In this document: one piece after another, positions 16,505 through 25,604 of the stretch
Position numbering within the stretch: position 1 is the stretch's first letter
Layout: each line of letters begins with the position of its first letter
DNA from: a virus
Virus record (IMG/VR): IMGVR_UViG_3300000227_000004
Coordinates: 17,564-75,273 of that record
Reading direction: 5' to 3' (one strand)
DNA: 57,710 bases
Notes under the pieces: generated by a model
What the model was told of the DNA's origin: nothing
Database searches by the model: none
What the model saw: the letters and a program-made list of their open reading frames with translations, nothing else
Program-made: the position numbers and the translations under genes

Positions 16505-18054
16505 TGGCTTACAGAATCCAATTTAGAAACGACAGCTCAGTCAACTGGCAAACTACTAACCCTGTGTTAGCTCAGGGAGAGATTGGCCTTGACACTACTA
16601 TAAATCAATTTAAAATCGGTGATGGAATATCTGCCTGGAACAGCTTGGCCTACAAAGGCTTTGATGGGAAAACAATCCTGAATGGATCAGTAGATCCAGA
16701 TAGCGGCTCCGGAACTCTGGGAGATTTTTACATAAATACTTCCTCTCTCCAGATTTTTGGACCTAAGTCAGATTCAGGGTGGGGGTCTGGGACTAGCTTA
16801 GTCGGTCCCCAAGGTACCCAGGGCCCAGCTGGCGGTAGGACCATCTTTAGTGGAGCTGTTGCTCCCAGTAGCGGTCTTGGGGACATTGATGATTTTTATA
16901 TCGAGACAACTAACTGGAGAATTTATGGTCCGAAAACAGCTTCGGGTTGGGGCAGCTACACCACTATTATAGGGCCTCAGGGTCTGCAGGGCATCCAAGG
17001 TATCCAAGGGCCCCAAGGCCCACAGGGCATCCAAGGCATCCCCGGTGCAGCAGGTGACCCCGGAGCAGATGGTAAGACTGTTCTAAACGGAACCGTTAAT
17101 CCAACTACTGAGGGTGTAGATGGTGACTTTTATATCAACACCACTACAGGCCAAATTTTCGGCCCCAAAGCTTCGGGTGTATGGCCCGTCGGGACACCTC
17201 TTCTAAGCGCTCACAATCTTGATTACCACACTGACACCAGCGGCTTTGCCACAGCAAACCCGACCATGAATGGTATCGCGAATAGCGGTAGCGCAGATAC
17301 AATTTCAAGAGGTGACCATGTCCATCCAACAGACACCAGTAGAGAGGCTGCTTTTACTAAAAACACAGCTTTCAATAAAGATTTTGGAACAAGTGCAGGG
17401 ACTGTCTCCGAAGGTAATCACTCGCATGATGCTTCCTCAGTAGTTTCTGGCATATTTGATATAGCCAGAATACCGCAGGCTGCCATTGAGCGGCTTGTCC
17501 AAGTTGCAGATCAGGCTGCTAGATTCGCACTAACAACCACTACCGTCCAGTTAGGAGATACTGTTAAGCAGCTTGACACTGGTATCATGTATGTTGTTGT
17601 TGATGAGGCTAATCTAAGTAACGCTGCTGGGTATGTGGACTACGCAGCTGCTACCGCAGCTTCTGTTCCCTGGTCCGGTGTGACTAGTAAACCAACTACC
17701 CTAAGTGGTTACGGCATCACAGATGCCACTCCTAGTTCTCATGTTGGGGCTACCGGTTCTGCCCACGGAGTGGCTACTCAAAGTGCGGCTGGGTTCGAAA
17801 GTGCGGCAGACAAGACTAAACTTGACGGTATTGCTGATGGAGCTACTGCGAATACAGCATCAGATGTGACTCCCGCAGCTCCGACGAGTACAGGAAGCGC
17901 AGGGACCGCGTCTGCATATGCACGGGGAGACCACGCTCACCCTAATTTAATTAATGATGGTGGTACCGGGACTACGGATTTGTGGTCTGGATCTTATTTA
18001 AATACTCAAATTGGTGACATAGAAGCCGCATTAAACGCAATCCTAGGAGTATAA
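16504..18054 (+). CDS. Long tail fibre with collagen-like segment
   Basis: The product (516 residues) begins with the common fibre N-terminal domain (IQFRNDSS, NPVLAQGEIG, FKIGDGISAWNSL). Three related modules follow, each with a DGDFYIN or similar core and IFGPK, separated by collagen-like GPQG/GIQG repeats (about residues 159-190). The C-terminal half has the His-containing GDHVHP, GNHSHD and GDHAHP motifs typical of metal-binding fibre shafts, plus WSGVTSKPTTLSGYGI. It would form a trimeric fibre contacting the host surface. Confidence 0.88.
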   Translation: MAYRIQFRNDSSVNWQTTNPVLAQGEIGLDTTINQFKIGDGISAWNSLAYKGFDGKTILNGSVDPDSGSGTLGDFYINTSSLQIFGPKSDSGWGSGTSLVGPQGTQGPAGGRTIFSGAVAPSSGLGDIDDFYIETTNWRIYGPKTASGWGSYTTIIGPQGLQGIQGIQGPQGPQGIQGIPGAAGDPGADGKTVLNGTVNPTTEGVDGDFYINTTTGQIFGPKASGVWPVGTPLLSAHNLDYHTDTSGFATANPTMNGIANSGSADTISRGDHVHPTDTSREAAFTKNTAFNKDFGTSAGTVSEGNHSHDASSVVSGIFDIARIPQAAIERLVQVADQAARFALTTTTVQLGDTVKQLDTGIMYVVVDEANLSNAAGYVDYAAATAASVPWSGVTSKPTTLSGYGITDATPSSHVGATGSAHGVATQSAAGFESAADKTKLDGIADGATANTASDVTPAAPTSTGSAGTASAYARGDHAHPNLINDGGTGTTDLWSGSYLNTQIGDIEAALNAILGV

Positions 18055-18057
18055 TCG

Positions 18058-18267
18058 ATGGTTTACTATCTAAAAAAAGATGCTAATAACTACGTAGTAG
18101 ACGCCACATGCATTAATCCAAATTTGCCCGACTATCAGGCTGTAGACCTCTCAGAAGTTCCTGTAGATTTGGCCTGTGGTTACTACACTTACGTGGATAA
18201 CACTTTAGCAATAGATCCTGCGAAAAAGGCAGAGATAAACACGAACTCACTACCTCCTGCAATATAA
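18058..18267 (+). CDS. Small protein after long fibre; possible fibre chaperone
   Basis: This 69-residue protein begins four bases after the fibre stop. Its pattern, YYLKKDANNYVVDATCIN at the start and a central VDLACGYYTYVDNTLAID, is like short tail-fibre assembly or tip proteins. No cysteine cluster or membrane segment is present. The role is inferred from its position after the longest fibre gene. Confidence 0.5.
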   Translation: MVYYLKKDANNYVVDATCINPNLPDYQAVDLSEVPVDLACGYYTYVDNTLAIDPAKKAEINTNSLPPAI

Positions 18268-18279
18268 TAAGGACAGAGC

Positions 18280-19722
18280 ATGAGCATATCTAATAAATTG
18301 CTGGCTATAAACCAGGTAAAGAATGACATAAAGGCTTCCATAGAAGGAATGGGAGGGGATCTGACAGGGAAGACTTTTTCCCAATATCCCTCCGAGGTAT
18401 CGTCACTCAGCACCTCGTTCACTATTAACGGTACTTCTGACACCACTATTCAGGCAGCGGACACGCTGTCCGCAAACGATATAGTCGTAGCTAAACAAAT
18501 CAAGCAGTGGCAAGTCGGTAACCCCGCCAATTGGTATGGCGGCAGCTCAGCTAGCACAGGCTATTGCTTTGGTATGGCCTGCACGCCAGATGGCAGTAGG
18601 TTAGTAGTGGCTTGTCATAGAGAGACAAGCACAATAGGCGCCCGTGTGTTTTATGCGTATAACTGGTCTGAAGCCAACCAAAGATATGAGTCTATCGAGC
18701 CGTCTGTAGACGTGAATGTTGCGTTGGCTAGTTATGATATTGCGCTGAGTGAAGACGGGATGACTTTGGCAATATGTGGGTATGCAGGGGTAGGTCTCAA
18801 CACGTTTAAATGGAGTGTGGCCAACTCAAGATATGAGAAGACAGCGGACCCGGACATTAGTCCAGCCGACACCTGCGTTGCTGTGGAGCTGTCTCCTGAC
18901 GGGACGCAGTTAGCTGTTGGCAGATCCACTGCTCCCTTTATCTACACTTATACATGGAATGCCGAGTCTAATAGGTTTGTCAAAGACGCTAACCCCGACG
19001 TCAGCCCCAGTAGCTATACTTACGGGATGAGTTTTGCGAATACAAGTCCCCTCAGATTGCTGGTAGGACATGCTGGGACACCTTATTTTATAAACTATCA
19101 ATGGAGTAGCGCTAACTCCAGATTTGAGATAATGCCGTATCCGGATGTAATGCCTAATGTGGATTCTAATGGCTGCAGGACAGTGTCAGTTACCTCTGAC
19201 GGGAACACTGCTGTGCTATGTGCCGGTGGCACCAGTGCTTCAGCATTTTTAAGCTCATATAAATGGAATAGCACAAACGGAAGATACGAGAAAACTGCAG
19301 CTCCAGATATAAAAACAGGCGCTTATGGCGTCTGGGGAAACCACATCTCCAATGACGGACTGCATGTTGCTATCCCACGATCCACTCTTGGGTTTTTCGG
19401 CTACGAGTGGGACAACGATAACGCCAGATTTGAAAAAACAGATGATGCAAATTACATTATGCCAGGCACAGACGGGAGCCTTTGTGTGCTCATGCCCAAG
19501 AACCTGCCCAGCAGAGTAATTGTGGCAAGCCATAAATACACGTCTGCTACGTGCTATTTCAGGCATTTTAACTTAAGCAGTGGCTTTACCAAAACTAGGG
19601 CCTATAAGCGTTTATCCTCGAACATAACCATAGACGACAGACATGTTGCTATTGGCTATACCGAAGTCGGAGGCGCGCAGTTGGCTGACGTTTTGGTCAA
19701 ACGCCTCTGGTGGAAAGTTTGA
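18280..19722 (+). CDS. Tail protein with seven-bladed beta-propeller
   Basis: The first 45 residues (IKASIEGMGGDLTGKTFSQY) match the start of the next gene and are a common phage tail attachment segment. From about residue 90 to 455 I count seven repeats of about 50 residues. Most carry LSPDG-like turns and YxWNxxNxRYEKxxxPD, the pattern of a beta-propeller. The C-terminal tail (DRHVAIGYTEVGGAQLADVLVKR) differs. A propeller at the end of a tail fibre would suit binding of a surface carbohydrate or protein. The blade count and fold are from reading the sequence; the ligand is unknown. Confidence 0.7.
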   Translation: MSISNKLLAINQVKNDIKASIEGMGGDLTGKTFSQYPSEVSSLSTSFTINGTSDTTIQAADTLSANDIVVAKQIKQWQVGNPANWYGGSSASTGYCFGMACTPDGSRLVVACHRETSTIGARVFYAYNWSEANQRYESIEPSVDVNVALASYDIALSEDGMTLAICGYAGVGLNTFKWSVANSRYEKTADPDISPADTCVAVELSPDGTQLAVGRSTAPFIYTYTWNAESNRFVKDANPDVSPSSYTYGMSFANTSPLRLLVGHAGTPYFINYQWSSANSRFEIMPYPDVMPNVDSNGCRTVSVTSDGNTAVLCAGGTSASAFLSSYKWNSTNGRYEKTAAPDIKTGAYGVWGNHISNDGLHVAIPRSTLGFFGYEWDNDNARFEKTDDANYIMPGTDGSLCVLMPKNLPSRVIVASHKYTSATCYFRHFNLSSGFTKTRAYKRLSSNITIDDRHVAIGYTEVGGAQLADVLVKRLWWKV

Positions 19723-19740
19723 TAGAGGAGAAAAGCTGAC

Positions 19741-20604
19741 ATGGCTAACGCAGCAATAACAACTAAAATGGAGCAGATAGCCACCATTAAATCGGATTTA
19801 AAGACGGCTATCGAAGGTAAGGGTGGGAATCTGAGCGGTAAGGCATTTACTGAGTATGCTAATGAAATTAGCAATATACCCGCCACCGGAGTCTCCATCA
19901 CAGGGACATTCACTGAACAAGTTCATTTAGAAGAGAATGTGGCCAGAGGTAACTTAATATATGCGGTCGAATCTCTCACAGGCACCGGAATAAAGAGCGC
20001 GTATAACCTGGCTAACCCGTCGGCGTTGCCATGGAATGCTACCAGAGTAGGCTACCTAACCGGCAGTGGACTGGCGGGCAATAATGTGACAGGCACTATG
20101 GTACACTCTGGGAACCTCGTTGTAAAGAGCAATGAGGTCACCACGGCCTATTTTGCACTGAGTGCATGGCCTCTGAGAGAAGTAATAGGAGACTGGGCCG
20201 AAATACCCCTAACCTTCCCGGCTGCACTGGCTTATTCTAGCCGGGCCTTTACTAAAGCTTTGCTAAACTTCACATTTATATTTGAGGCCGATGCTGGGGT
20301 GTCTAAGGCAAAAGCATATTTGCACACATCCCAGCAAGTGCCTAAAGACTACGATCACGGAACCTATTGGACCTCAGAGTCCTTTGTGAACTCTCCTGTT
20401 GGGGACATATACCCATACACTGGGGGGACTGATCCTAATAGTTTTTTTTATTTTTACAGGAGTGGGGGGTTTGGCACAAAATTTAGTGTAGACATCACCT
20501 CCTACCTGGCGGCAAACTCTACAAATACTTACTATTTCGCTGTTCAAAACAATGATTCCCCATCGATGAAGGTACTAAGCGCGGGCATCAGTGTCTTCTA
20601 CTAA
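19741..20604 (+). CDS. Tail fibre/receptor-binding protein
   Basis: The product (287 residues) shares its N-terminal attachment segment (IKSDLKTAIEGKGGNLSGKAF) with the propeller protein. The rest is a beta-rich domain with many aromatic residues (TYYFAVQNND, SVDITSYL), like a jelly-roll or lectin-type head. It begins behind GAGGAG. The two genes probably offer alternative or joint receptor-binding heads on the same base. Family of the head domain not recognised. Confidence 0.6.
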   Translation: MANAAITTKMEQIATIKSDLKTAIEGKGGNLSGKAFTEYANEISNIPATGVSITGTFTEQVHLEENVARGNLIYAVESLTGTGIKSAYNLANPSALPWNATRVGYLTGSGLAGNNVTGTMVHSGNLVVKSNEVTTAYFALSAWPLREVIGDWAEIPLTFPAALAYSSRAFTKALLNFTFIFEADAGVSKAKAYLHTSQQVPKDYDHGTYWTSESFVNSPVGDIYPYTGGTDPNSFFYFYRSGGFGTKFSVDITSYLAANSTNTYYFAVQNNDSPSMKVLSAGISVFY

Positions 20605-20610
20605 CTGTCC

Positions 20611-20639
20611 TTGACTAAACAGTCTCGCTCTTCTATACA
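20611..20639 (+). promoter_or_regulatory. Sigma70-like promoter for sheath/tube genes
   Basis: TTGACT (20611-20616), a 17-base spacer and TATACA (20634-20639) lie in the gap before the sheath gene. It is among the closest to consensus of the structural promoters. Confidence 0.7.
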
Positions 20640-20677
20640 TCAATGTGTGTAGTTATTAAATATTCGGAGGAAAAGAC

Positions 20678-23458
20678 ATGGTGGCTTACAACAAACCAGA
20701 TGTCGAAGTATACCAGCAGTTTAGATTGCCGCAGGGCGATATTAGACCGGGAGTACTTCAAGCATGCCTAATAGGCCCTTTGTACCAAATTTTTAAAGAT
20801 GAAGTTCTCGGAACCTATTCAGACGCCGAGCACGTCTATTATTTCCCGCTGAATCTTAAACCGGGTGCCGTTCTGGTAGAAGAATCATTGAGTGTTAACG
20901 TACTTAAATATGGCGAGACTTATGTAGTCGGCAAGTCTGACCTGGTAACTCAGGGGCTTGACGGTTCTATCGCCACTGGCTTCGAAACCCTCTTCGTGGA
21001 TAACGCGAAAGATTTCTTGGCCATGGACATCACAACCCATACTGATGCTTTCGCAAATGATGGGGACTATTTAAGAATCCCGGTTGGGGCTAACGCTGGC
21101 TATCATAAGATCCTTGAGATTGTGGACAGCCATACTATTAGACTAGCAGCTCCGCTGCTCCCAGCATCCAGCGAGAATTATGAGATTCGCAGCGCTGGTT
21201 ATGTTATTGAGCAGGGCACTATTGGGCTTATGCTCCGAGTAACACCGCTGCTTGGTTTTGCCGGCGACTTAACTGTGAGTTTCAAAGCTCTCAGAACCGA
21301 CAGAGACAGGTATTTTGAGTGGACTTACGATGACTTAGTCGCTGATGTCGGCAAAGATCAGATCACTCCGGAAAATCCTTTAGCGTTTGGTGCAAGTCTT
21401 GCGCTCTCAGTACTTGGCTCCAACAATTTTGTAGGTGCAATGCCTATTAAAAGTGATGACCTGAACGGCTACACAGCTGCTCTAGAAGCGTTGGAGGCTG
21501 AAGAAGTATACGGCCTGGTTGCCCTCACACACAACGTGCAGGTTGCTCAGTCATTAATGGCCCACGTAAGGGCAATGTCCGATCCTTTGGAAAAGAAAGA
21601 GCGTATCGCCATTATAAACACTGGCTTTGGTAATGAAATTATTAAAGCTGGATACATCGATGTGTCTGATGGTGAGACTTCTTTCAGTGGCATTAACAGC
21701 ACTGAGACAGTTTTGACTGAGAGTGGTGCTTTGGCGGCCGACGCTGTTGCGAATACTTACTCATTCACAATTGCGGCATCTAGAGTCTCATTGCACTTTA
21801 AGTATCCTACTGAAAACATCGATAACGGTGCAATAGTAGAATATGAACTGGCAAATGACATTGGTAACTGGATTCCAGTCCTTGCTGATTCAGACCCATT
21901 GCATGTTATAATCATGGCCCCCGCTGGCACTAGCGTGTCTAAAGTAAGGTATACGGCCCCAGCCGGTCAGATAGGTGAGATAAATGTCTTCGGACTAGCG
22001 ACTGTTGGCCAGGCCGAATACACTGAATACACACATATGACAGTTGCCGGTCAGATAACTAACATTGAACCCATTTCTGAGATTATCACCGTAAGTGCCA
22101 CAAACATCACAGAGAAACGCGTCCTGCTTGCAGACAAGCCTATTAACCCAGAAATCGTAAAAGTTTCAATTCCGGATGTTCAGAAGTTCATCCAGGGTGA
22201 TGATTACGTCGTTATGGAAATAGGTGGCTTCTGGTATGTACACTGGGCCGGCCGCAACATGGATGGAGTTGTTGTGCAAGGCGATACTCTTAAAGTAAGC
22301 TATATTAAGGGTGACGCAGTAACCAAGGTCACCGTTCCTACTCCCGGCCACAAAGCATTAAAAGTCCGCGCCTATGATGTCTCCCCGAGCACTTTTGCTG
22401 AAAAACCTGAGGGCTGGACTATGCCAGAAGGAATGGTTATCCACGTAATCACCGAAGGCAAAGTAACCAGCATTGTCAGACCCGGAACTTACGTATTTGA
22501 CACAGACATACTGGCCATATACAAAACCATCAGTACTACGGATGACATCGCGGACAGACTCTATGACATCCTCATAGAACTTATGATTCTCCCAGGTGCC
22601 GGAAGTTACTCAAGAAACAGATTCATCGACGGAGATGCTGAATTCGTAACTGGGTCCAAGATCAGCGCCGGAGATATTTTGGTTATTGAAAACGGAGCGT
22701 CTGCCGGTGAGTATACCGTCCTGAATGTGGCGTCTAACACTGAGTTATTCGTAGACAAGCAGTTCGTAGTATTTGAAAGCGGCCTGACTTATAAAGTCAA
22801 GCAGGGCACTGTCTCTAAGCTAGACATTGCGAACTGGATCGGGACTATCTCACAGTCTTTCGCCGAACGCAGAATTACTAATATTTTCTGTCCATATGTA
22901 GGTAGGTCACTGGATGGCGTCAACGTAGAAGTTCTCCCTGGATATTATTTTAACTGTGTAATCGCTGGACTTATCCAAGTCATGGCACCTCAGGCAGGGT
23001 TAACTAACATGAGTATCCCCGGCTTTACTCAGGTCTTCTTTGTAAGCGACTTCTTCACTTCCAAACAGCTTGACATAATCGCTGGCGGCGGGACATTTAT
23101 TATAATGCAGCATAATAAATGGTCGGTGCCTTACTGCAGACACCAACTGACTACCGACATGAGCATGCTGGAGAAACGCGAACTGTCTTGTGTCAAAGAT
23201 CTAGATTACATCACCAAGATGGGCAGAGAAACTCTAAGACCATATATCGGCAGATTCCTGGTCAATGAAGTGACGATGACGACTCTGTATAGCGTAGGCA
23301 ATGCTTTCCTGGCAAAATGTATTCAGGACGGGTTGATTAATAGCGGCAATCTAATAAAGATCTACGTAGATCCCAATGCTAGAGACACAGTCATAATCTG
23401 TGTTGAAGTAGAACTGCCTGTGCCGTTGAATAAAATCAAGCTGTACATCTACGTATAA
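20678..23458 (+). CDS. Tail sheath protein
   Basis: This 926-residue protein is the contractile sheath subunit. The C-terminal 250 residues carry the conserved sheath core, including SFAERRITNIFCPY, a stretch around PYCRHQLTTD, LRPYIGRFLVN and a final strand-rich VIICVEVELPVPLNKIKLYI. Typical sheaths have about 400-700 residues, so the middle (about residues 80-650) contains extra domains likely displayed on the outside. The N-terminal arm begins YNKPDVEVYQ, shared with the fibre gene at 13832. A strong ribosome site (GGAGGA) and promoter precede it. Confidence 0.9.
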   Translation: MVAYNKPDVEVYQQFRLPQGDIRPGVLQACLIGPLYQIFKDEVLGTYSDAEHVYYFPLNLKPGAVLVEESLSVNVLKYGETYVVGKSDLVTQGLDGSIATGFETLFVDNAKDFLAMDITTHTDAFANDGDYLRIPVGANAGYHKILEIVDSHTIRLAAPLLPASSENYEIRSAGYVIEQGTIGLMLRVTPLLGFAGDLTVSFKALRTDRDRYFEWTYDDLVADVGKDQITPENPLAFGASLALSVLGSNNFVGAMPIKSDDLNGYTAALEALEAEEVYGLVALTHNVQVAQSLMAHVRAMSDPLEKKERIAIINTGFGNEIIKAGYIDVSDGETSFSGINSTETVLTESGALAADAVANTYSFTIAASRVSLHFKYPTENIDNGAIVEYELANDIGNWIPVLADSDPLHVIIMAPAGTSVSKVRYTAPAGQIGEINVFGLATVGQAEYTEYTHMTVAGQITNIEPISEIITVSATNITEKRVLLADKPINPEIVKVSIPDVQKFIQGDDYVVMEIGGFWYVHWAGRNMDGVVVQGDTLKVSYIKGDAVTKVTVPTPGHKALKVRAYDVSPSTFAEKPEGWTMPEGMVIHVITEGKVTSIVRPGTYVFDTDILAIYKTISTTDDIADRLYDILIELMILPGAGSYSRNRFIDGDAEFVTGSKISAGDILVIENGASAGEYTVLNVASNTELFVDKQFVVFESGLTYKVKQGTVSKLDIANWIGTISQSFAERRITNIFCPYVGRSLDGVNVEVLPGYYFNCVIAGLIQVMAPQAGLTNMSIPGFTQVFFVSDFFTSKQLDIIAGGGTFIIMQHNKWSVPYCRHQLTTDMSMLEKRELSCVKDLDYITKMGRETLRPYIGRFLVNEVTMTTLYSVGNAFLAKCIQDGLINSGNLIKIYVDPNARDTVIICVEVELPVPLNKIKLYIYV

Positions 23459-23473
23459 GGAGATAAATAACCA

Positions 23474-24325
23474 ATGGCTTCAGTAACTACTAGCTACAAC
23501 AACTGGAACTTCAACGAACAACACGTTCAGCAGAATCTATCGGGAGGGGACTTTGTTGGTTCCCACTCGATTATTTTGTGTGCTACGGCTCCAAACATGG
23601 CGGCCCTGTCCTCTATTGGCAATGGTCAGAACAATACGATCGGCGATTCTGGCTTCGGCGCGGCCCCTAACGCCGCAGCAGCCGCTGCTGGAATTCCATC
23701 TTCAGTCTTTGGTGGGTTCACTGAAAAAATATCAATGGACAGGACTGCACCAGCGTTCGCCATCCCACTAGGGGTGTGCTCCGATGTGACTGTTCAGCAA
23801 GCTCGCCAGATAAACAAGATTTATGAAATCGGTTCTAAGCTAAGCTACACTGTTAGCGCTAGAACTACTATTAGCTTGTCTCTCTCTCGGGTTCTATATC
23901 ATGGTCCGAATCTTCTTAGAATGCTATATGCATACTATCCAGAAGCACTCCTGCAAGGACAAGGCAACAGACTGGCAGATATGGCTAAAAAAGGCGATAC
24001 TGCTATGCCTGAAATTAAATTAGAAAGTAATTTTCAGAGCAGCTTGCCAAAGATCAACGATCTACCTGGTCATGATAATATTTTCCTAAATGCAGCGTCG
24101 GATCTATTCTCGCAGCCTATTGGGTTAGTTATGTATATCAAGGACAATGTGCACTCTGACGTAGCCTCGATATTTATTGAAGACTGCAACTTAGTGACAC
24201 ATCAGTTTGGCATTTCACAGAACACTGTTGTCGTCGCTGAAGGTGTCCAGCTGACTGCTGATCGCATCCGACCCATGAAAGTGAATGTCCAAACTACCCA
24301 AGCACTTAATGCACTCCCAGTCTAA
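23474..24325 (+). CDS. Probable tail tube protein
   Basis: This 283-residue protein follows the sheath by 15 bases behind AAGGAG, the standard sheath-tube order. A Gly/Ala/Asn-rich N-terminal region (about residues 45-75) precedes strands such as KLSYTVSARTTISLSLSRVL and a C-terminal VVVAEGVQLTADRIRPM. The alternating strand pattern in the second half fits a tube-type beta-barrel. The family is inferred from position and strand pattern. It is the last gene of the + strand structural block and is followed by a terminator. Confidence 0.65.
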   Translation: MASVTTSYNNWNFNEQHVQQNLSGGDFVGSHSIILCATAPNMAALSSIGNGQNNTIGDSGFGAAPNAAAAAAGIPSSVFGGFTEKISMDRTAPAFAIPLGVCSDVTVQQARQINKIYEIGSKLSYTVSARTTISLSLSRVLYHGPNLLRMLYAYYPEALLQGQGNRLADMAKKGDTAMPEIKLESNFQSSLPKINDLPGHDNIFLNAASDLFSQPIGLVMYIKDNVHSDVASIFIEDCNLVTHQFGISQNTVVVAEGVQLTADRIRPMKVNVQTTQALNALPV

Positions 24326-24371
24326 GTTATCTGCAACTTTTCTTTCTCTCAAAGGAAAATCACCTTCTTCA

Positions 24372-24396
24372 GGGCCCGTAACCCGGGCCCTTTTTT
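24372..24396 (+). terminator. Rho-independent terminator of structural block
   Basis: GGGCCCG / CGGGCCC (24372-24378 with 24384-24390) with a five-base loop is followed by six Ts. It ends the + strand sheath-tube transcript. Confidence 0.9.
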
Positions 24397-24401
24397 ATGC
24401 T

Positions 24402-24429
24402 AAAAAAAGCCGAGGCACATGGCCCCGGC
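24402..24429 (-). terminator. Rho-independent terminator of - strand block
   Basis: On the - strand a GC-rich stem (24409-24416 with 24422-24429, one mismatch) is followed by seven Ts. With the + terminator next to it, it insulates the two convergent gene blocks. Confidence 0.85.
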
Positions 24430-24461
24430 AAAAAAAAATGAACACTATTACAGAGAGGAGG

Positions 24462-24842
24462 TCAATCTATCACCGCCACACAGGCAGACTCGATTGCCTG
24501 CGCAACTAAATCGGGCTTAGATGAGAAATCTTTCCAGAAGCCAGGCTGGCTAATTATTACTGCTTTTATTGGAGGCATTATCTCAATTGAAAAGGTCCCA
24601 GGTATGTTGCCGCTGCTCAAGTTTTCCTCAAGTGCTTTAACCAGCGCTGATATTTTTTTGTTAATTAAAAGCTCTCCAAAGCTCTTTTTAAAGAAGATCT
24701 GAACTTCTAAATCACACTCAGTGTGCGGGATCTCAATCACCCAGTTCTTCCCTTCCTTGATGGACTTTTTAATTATTAAATTTTCTATTACAAAGCCCCC
24801 TTGGCTAGATAATTGATTAAAAGTCTGCACTGCGTCTGACAT
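24462..24842 (-). CDS. Hypothetical protein
   Basis: This 126-residue protein begins behind AAGGAG and is the last gene of the - strand block. It looks like a compact alpha/beta domain (FVIENLIIKKSIKEG, TECDLEVQIFFKKSFGE, IEIMPPIKAVIIS). No motif is recognised. Its nearest upstream neighbours are two small membrane or secreted proteins, but a shared role cannot be shown. Confidence 0.6.
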   Translation of the reverse strand: MSDAVQTFNQLSSQGGFVIENLIIKKSIKEGKNWVIEIPHTECDLEVQIFFKKSFGELLINKKISALVKALEENLSSGNIPGTFSIEIMPPIKAVIISQPGFWKDFSSKPDLVAQAIESACVAVID

Positions 24843-24853
24843 AATTCTTCTCC

Positions 24854-25294
24854 TTAAAATTTAATACTAAACCCGCCAGCTCTGCCAAGAGCAAGGCCAA
24901 CGGCTAATATATCTAGTAGATTTCTGTTCTGCTGTCTTTTCTGCATTTTATTATTATTACTAATCAACTCAGCTTTGTCTTCGGCACTTTTAACTAGCTT
25001 CTGACTCATGTTGATCAGACGCTCAGACATGTCCGCGACTAAGTTCGTAGTGGACGCCAGCGCATTTTCGTAAGCATTTATACGGATATCTCTAAGTTTT
25101 ATAATTGCGTTAGCAGCCTCTAAGTCTTCTTTTTGAGCTAAGAAATTGTCCAGCTCAGCACGAGTCAATAAGTACTTTTCTTCAGTGATCGGGGTGCTGT
25201 TAATCTTAATGCCCGGGTGTAATATTTGTACCGCAAAGGCGCTAGAAATAGCAAGTAAAATAAATAAGTTACTCAGGATGAATTTCTTCAACAT
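24854..25294 (-). CDS. Exported coiled-coil protein, possible lysis (spanin-like) component
   Basis: The first 21 residues form a signal peptide (KKFILSNLFILLAISSAFA) with a plausible cleavage after AFA. There is no lipobox cysteine. Residues about 40-115 are heptad-like helices (LLTRAELDNFLAQKEDLE, NLVADMSERLINMSQKLV), then a Gln/Arg-rich linker and a hydrophobic C-terminus (LLDILAVGLALGRAGG). The gene overlaps the upstream membrane protein by 26 bases in another frame, as Rz/Rz1-type spanin pairs do. The absence of a lipobox argues against a classical outer-membrane spanin, so this is only a possibility. Confidence 0.5.
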   Translation of the reverse strand: MLKKFILSNLFILLAISSAFAVQILHPGIKINSTPITEEKYLLTRAELDNFLAQKEDLEAANAIIKLRDIRINAYENALASTTNLVADMSERLINMSQKLVKSAEDKAELISNNNKMQKRQQNRNLLDILAVGLALGRAGGFSIKF

Positions 25295-25601
25295 TGAAGC
25301 CCTCTTTCTTTAGAAAATCTTTTATCTCAGATAGCTTAGCTCTCTCGATAGTCTTCTTGTTTTTTTCAGCATTTGCTAGGATCTCAGCCTCCTCGGCAGC
25401 CAGCTCAGCACTTATTTTATTGATGTGATCATTCACAATCTTAACTGCCTCAATAGCACTCTCCCCCGCAGCTATGCCTGCATTGGCGTCTGCTATTTCT
25501 GTTCCAGGATCAGACACATTGACAGGGCGAGTTGCATAGAACTTTATGTAAATAATTAATACGACAATGGAAAGCGTTAGGCCTACTATCAAATAAAACA
25601 T
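25269..25601 (-). CDS. Single-pass membrane protein with periplasmic coiled coil
   Basis: The product (110 residues) has an N-terminal transmembrane helix (about residues 2-21), then a charged Ala/Glu-rich helix (SAELAAEEAEILANAEKNKK) and an acidic end. It starts behind GGAG and overlaps the next gene by 26 bases. Topology and gene overlap resemble an inner-membrane spanin. No endolysin was recognised in the window, so the lysis assignment is weak. Confidence 0.5.
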   Translation of the reverse strand: MFYLIVGLTLSIVVLIIYIKFYATRPVNVSDPGTEIADANAGIAAGESAIEAVKIVNDHINKISAELAAEEAEILANAEKNKKTIERAKLSEIKDFLKKEGFNVEEIHPE

Positions 25602-25604
25602 AGG

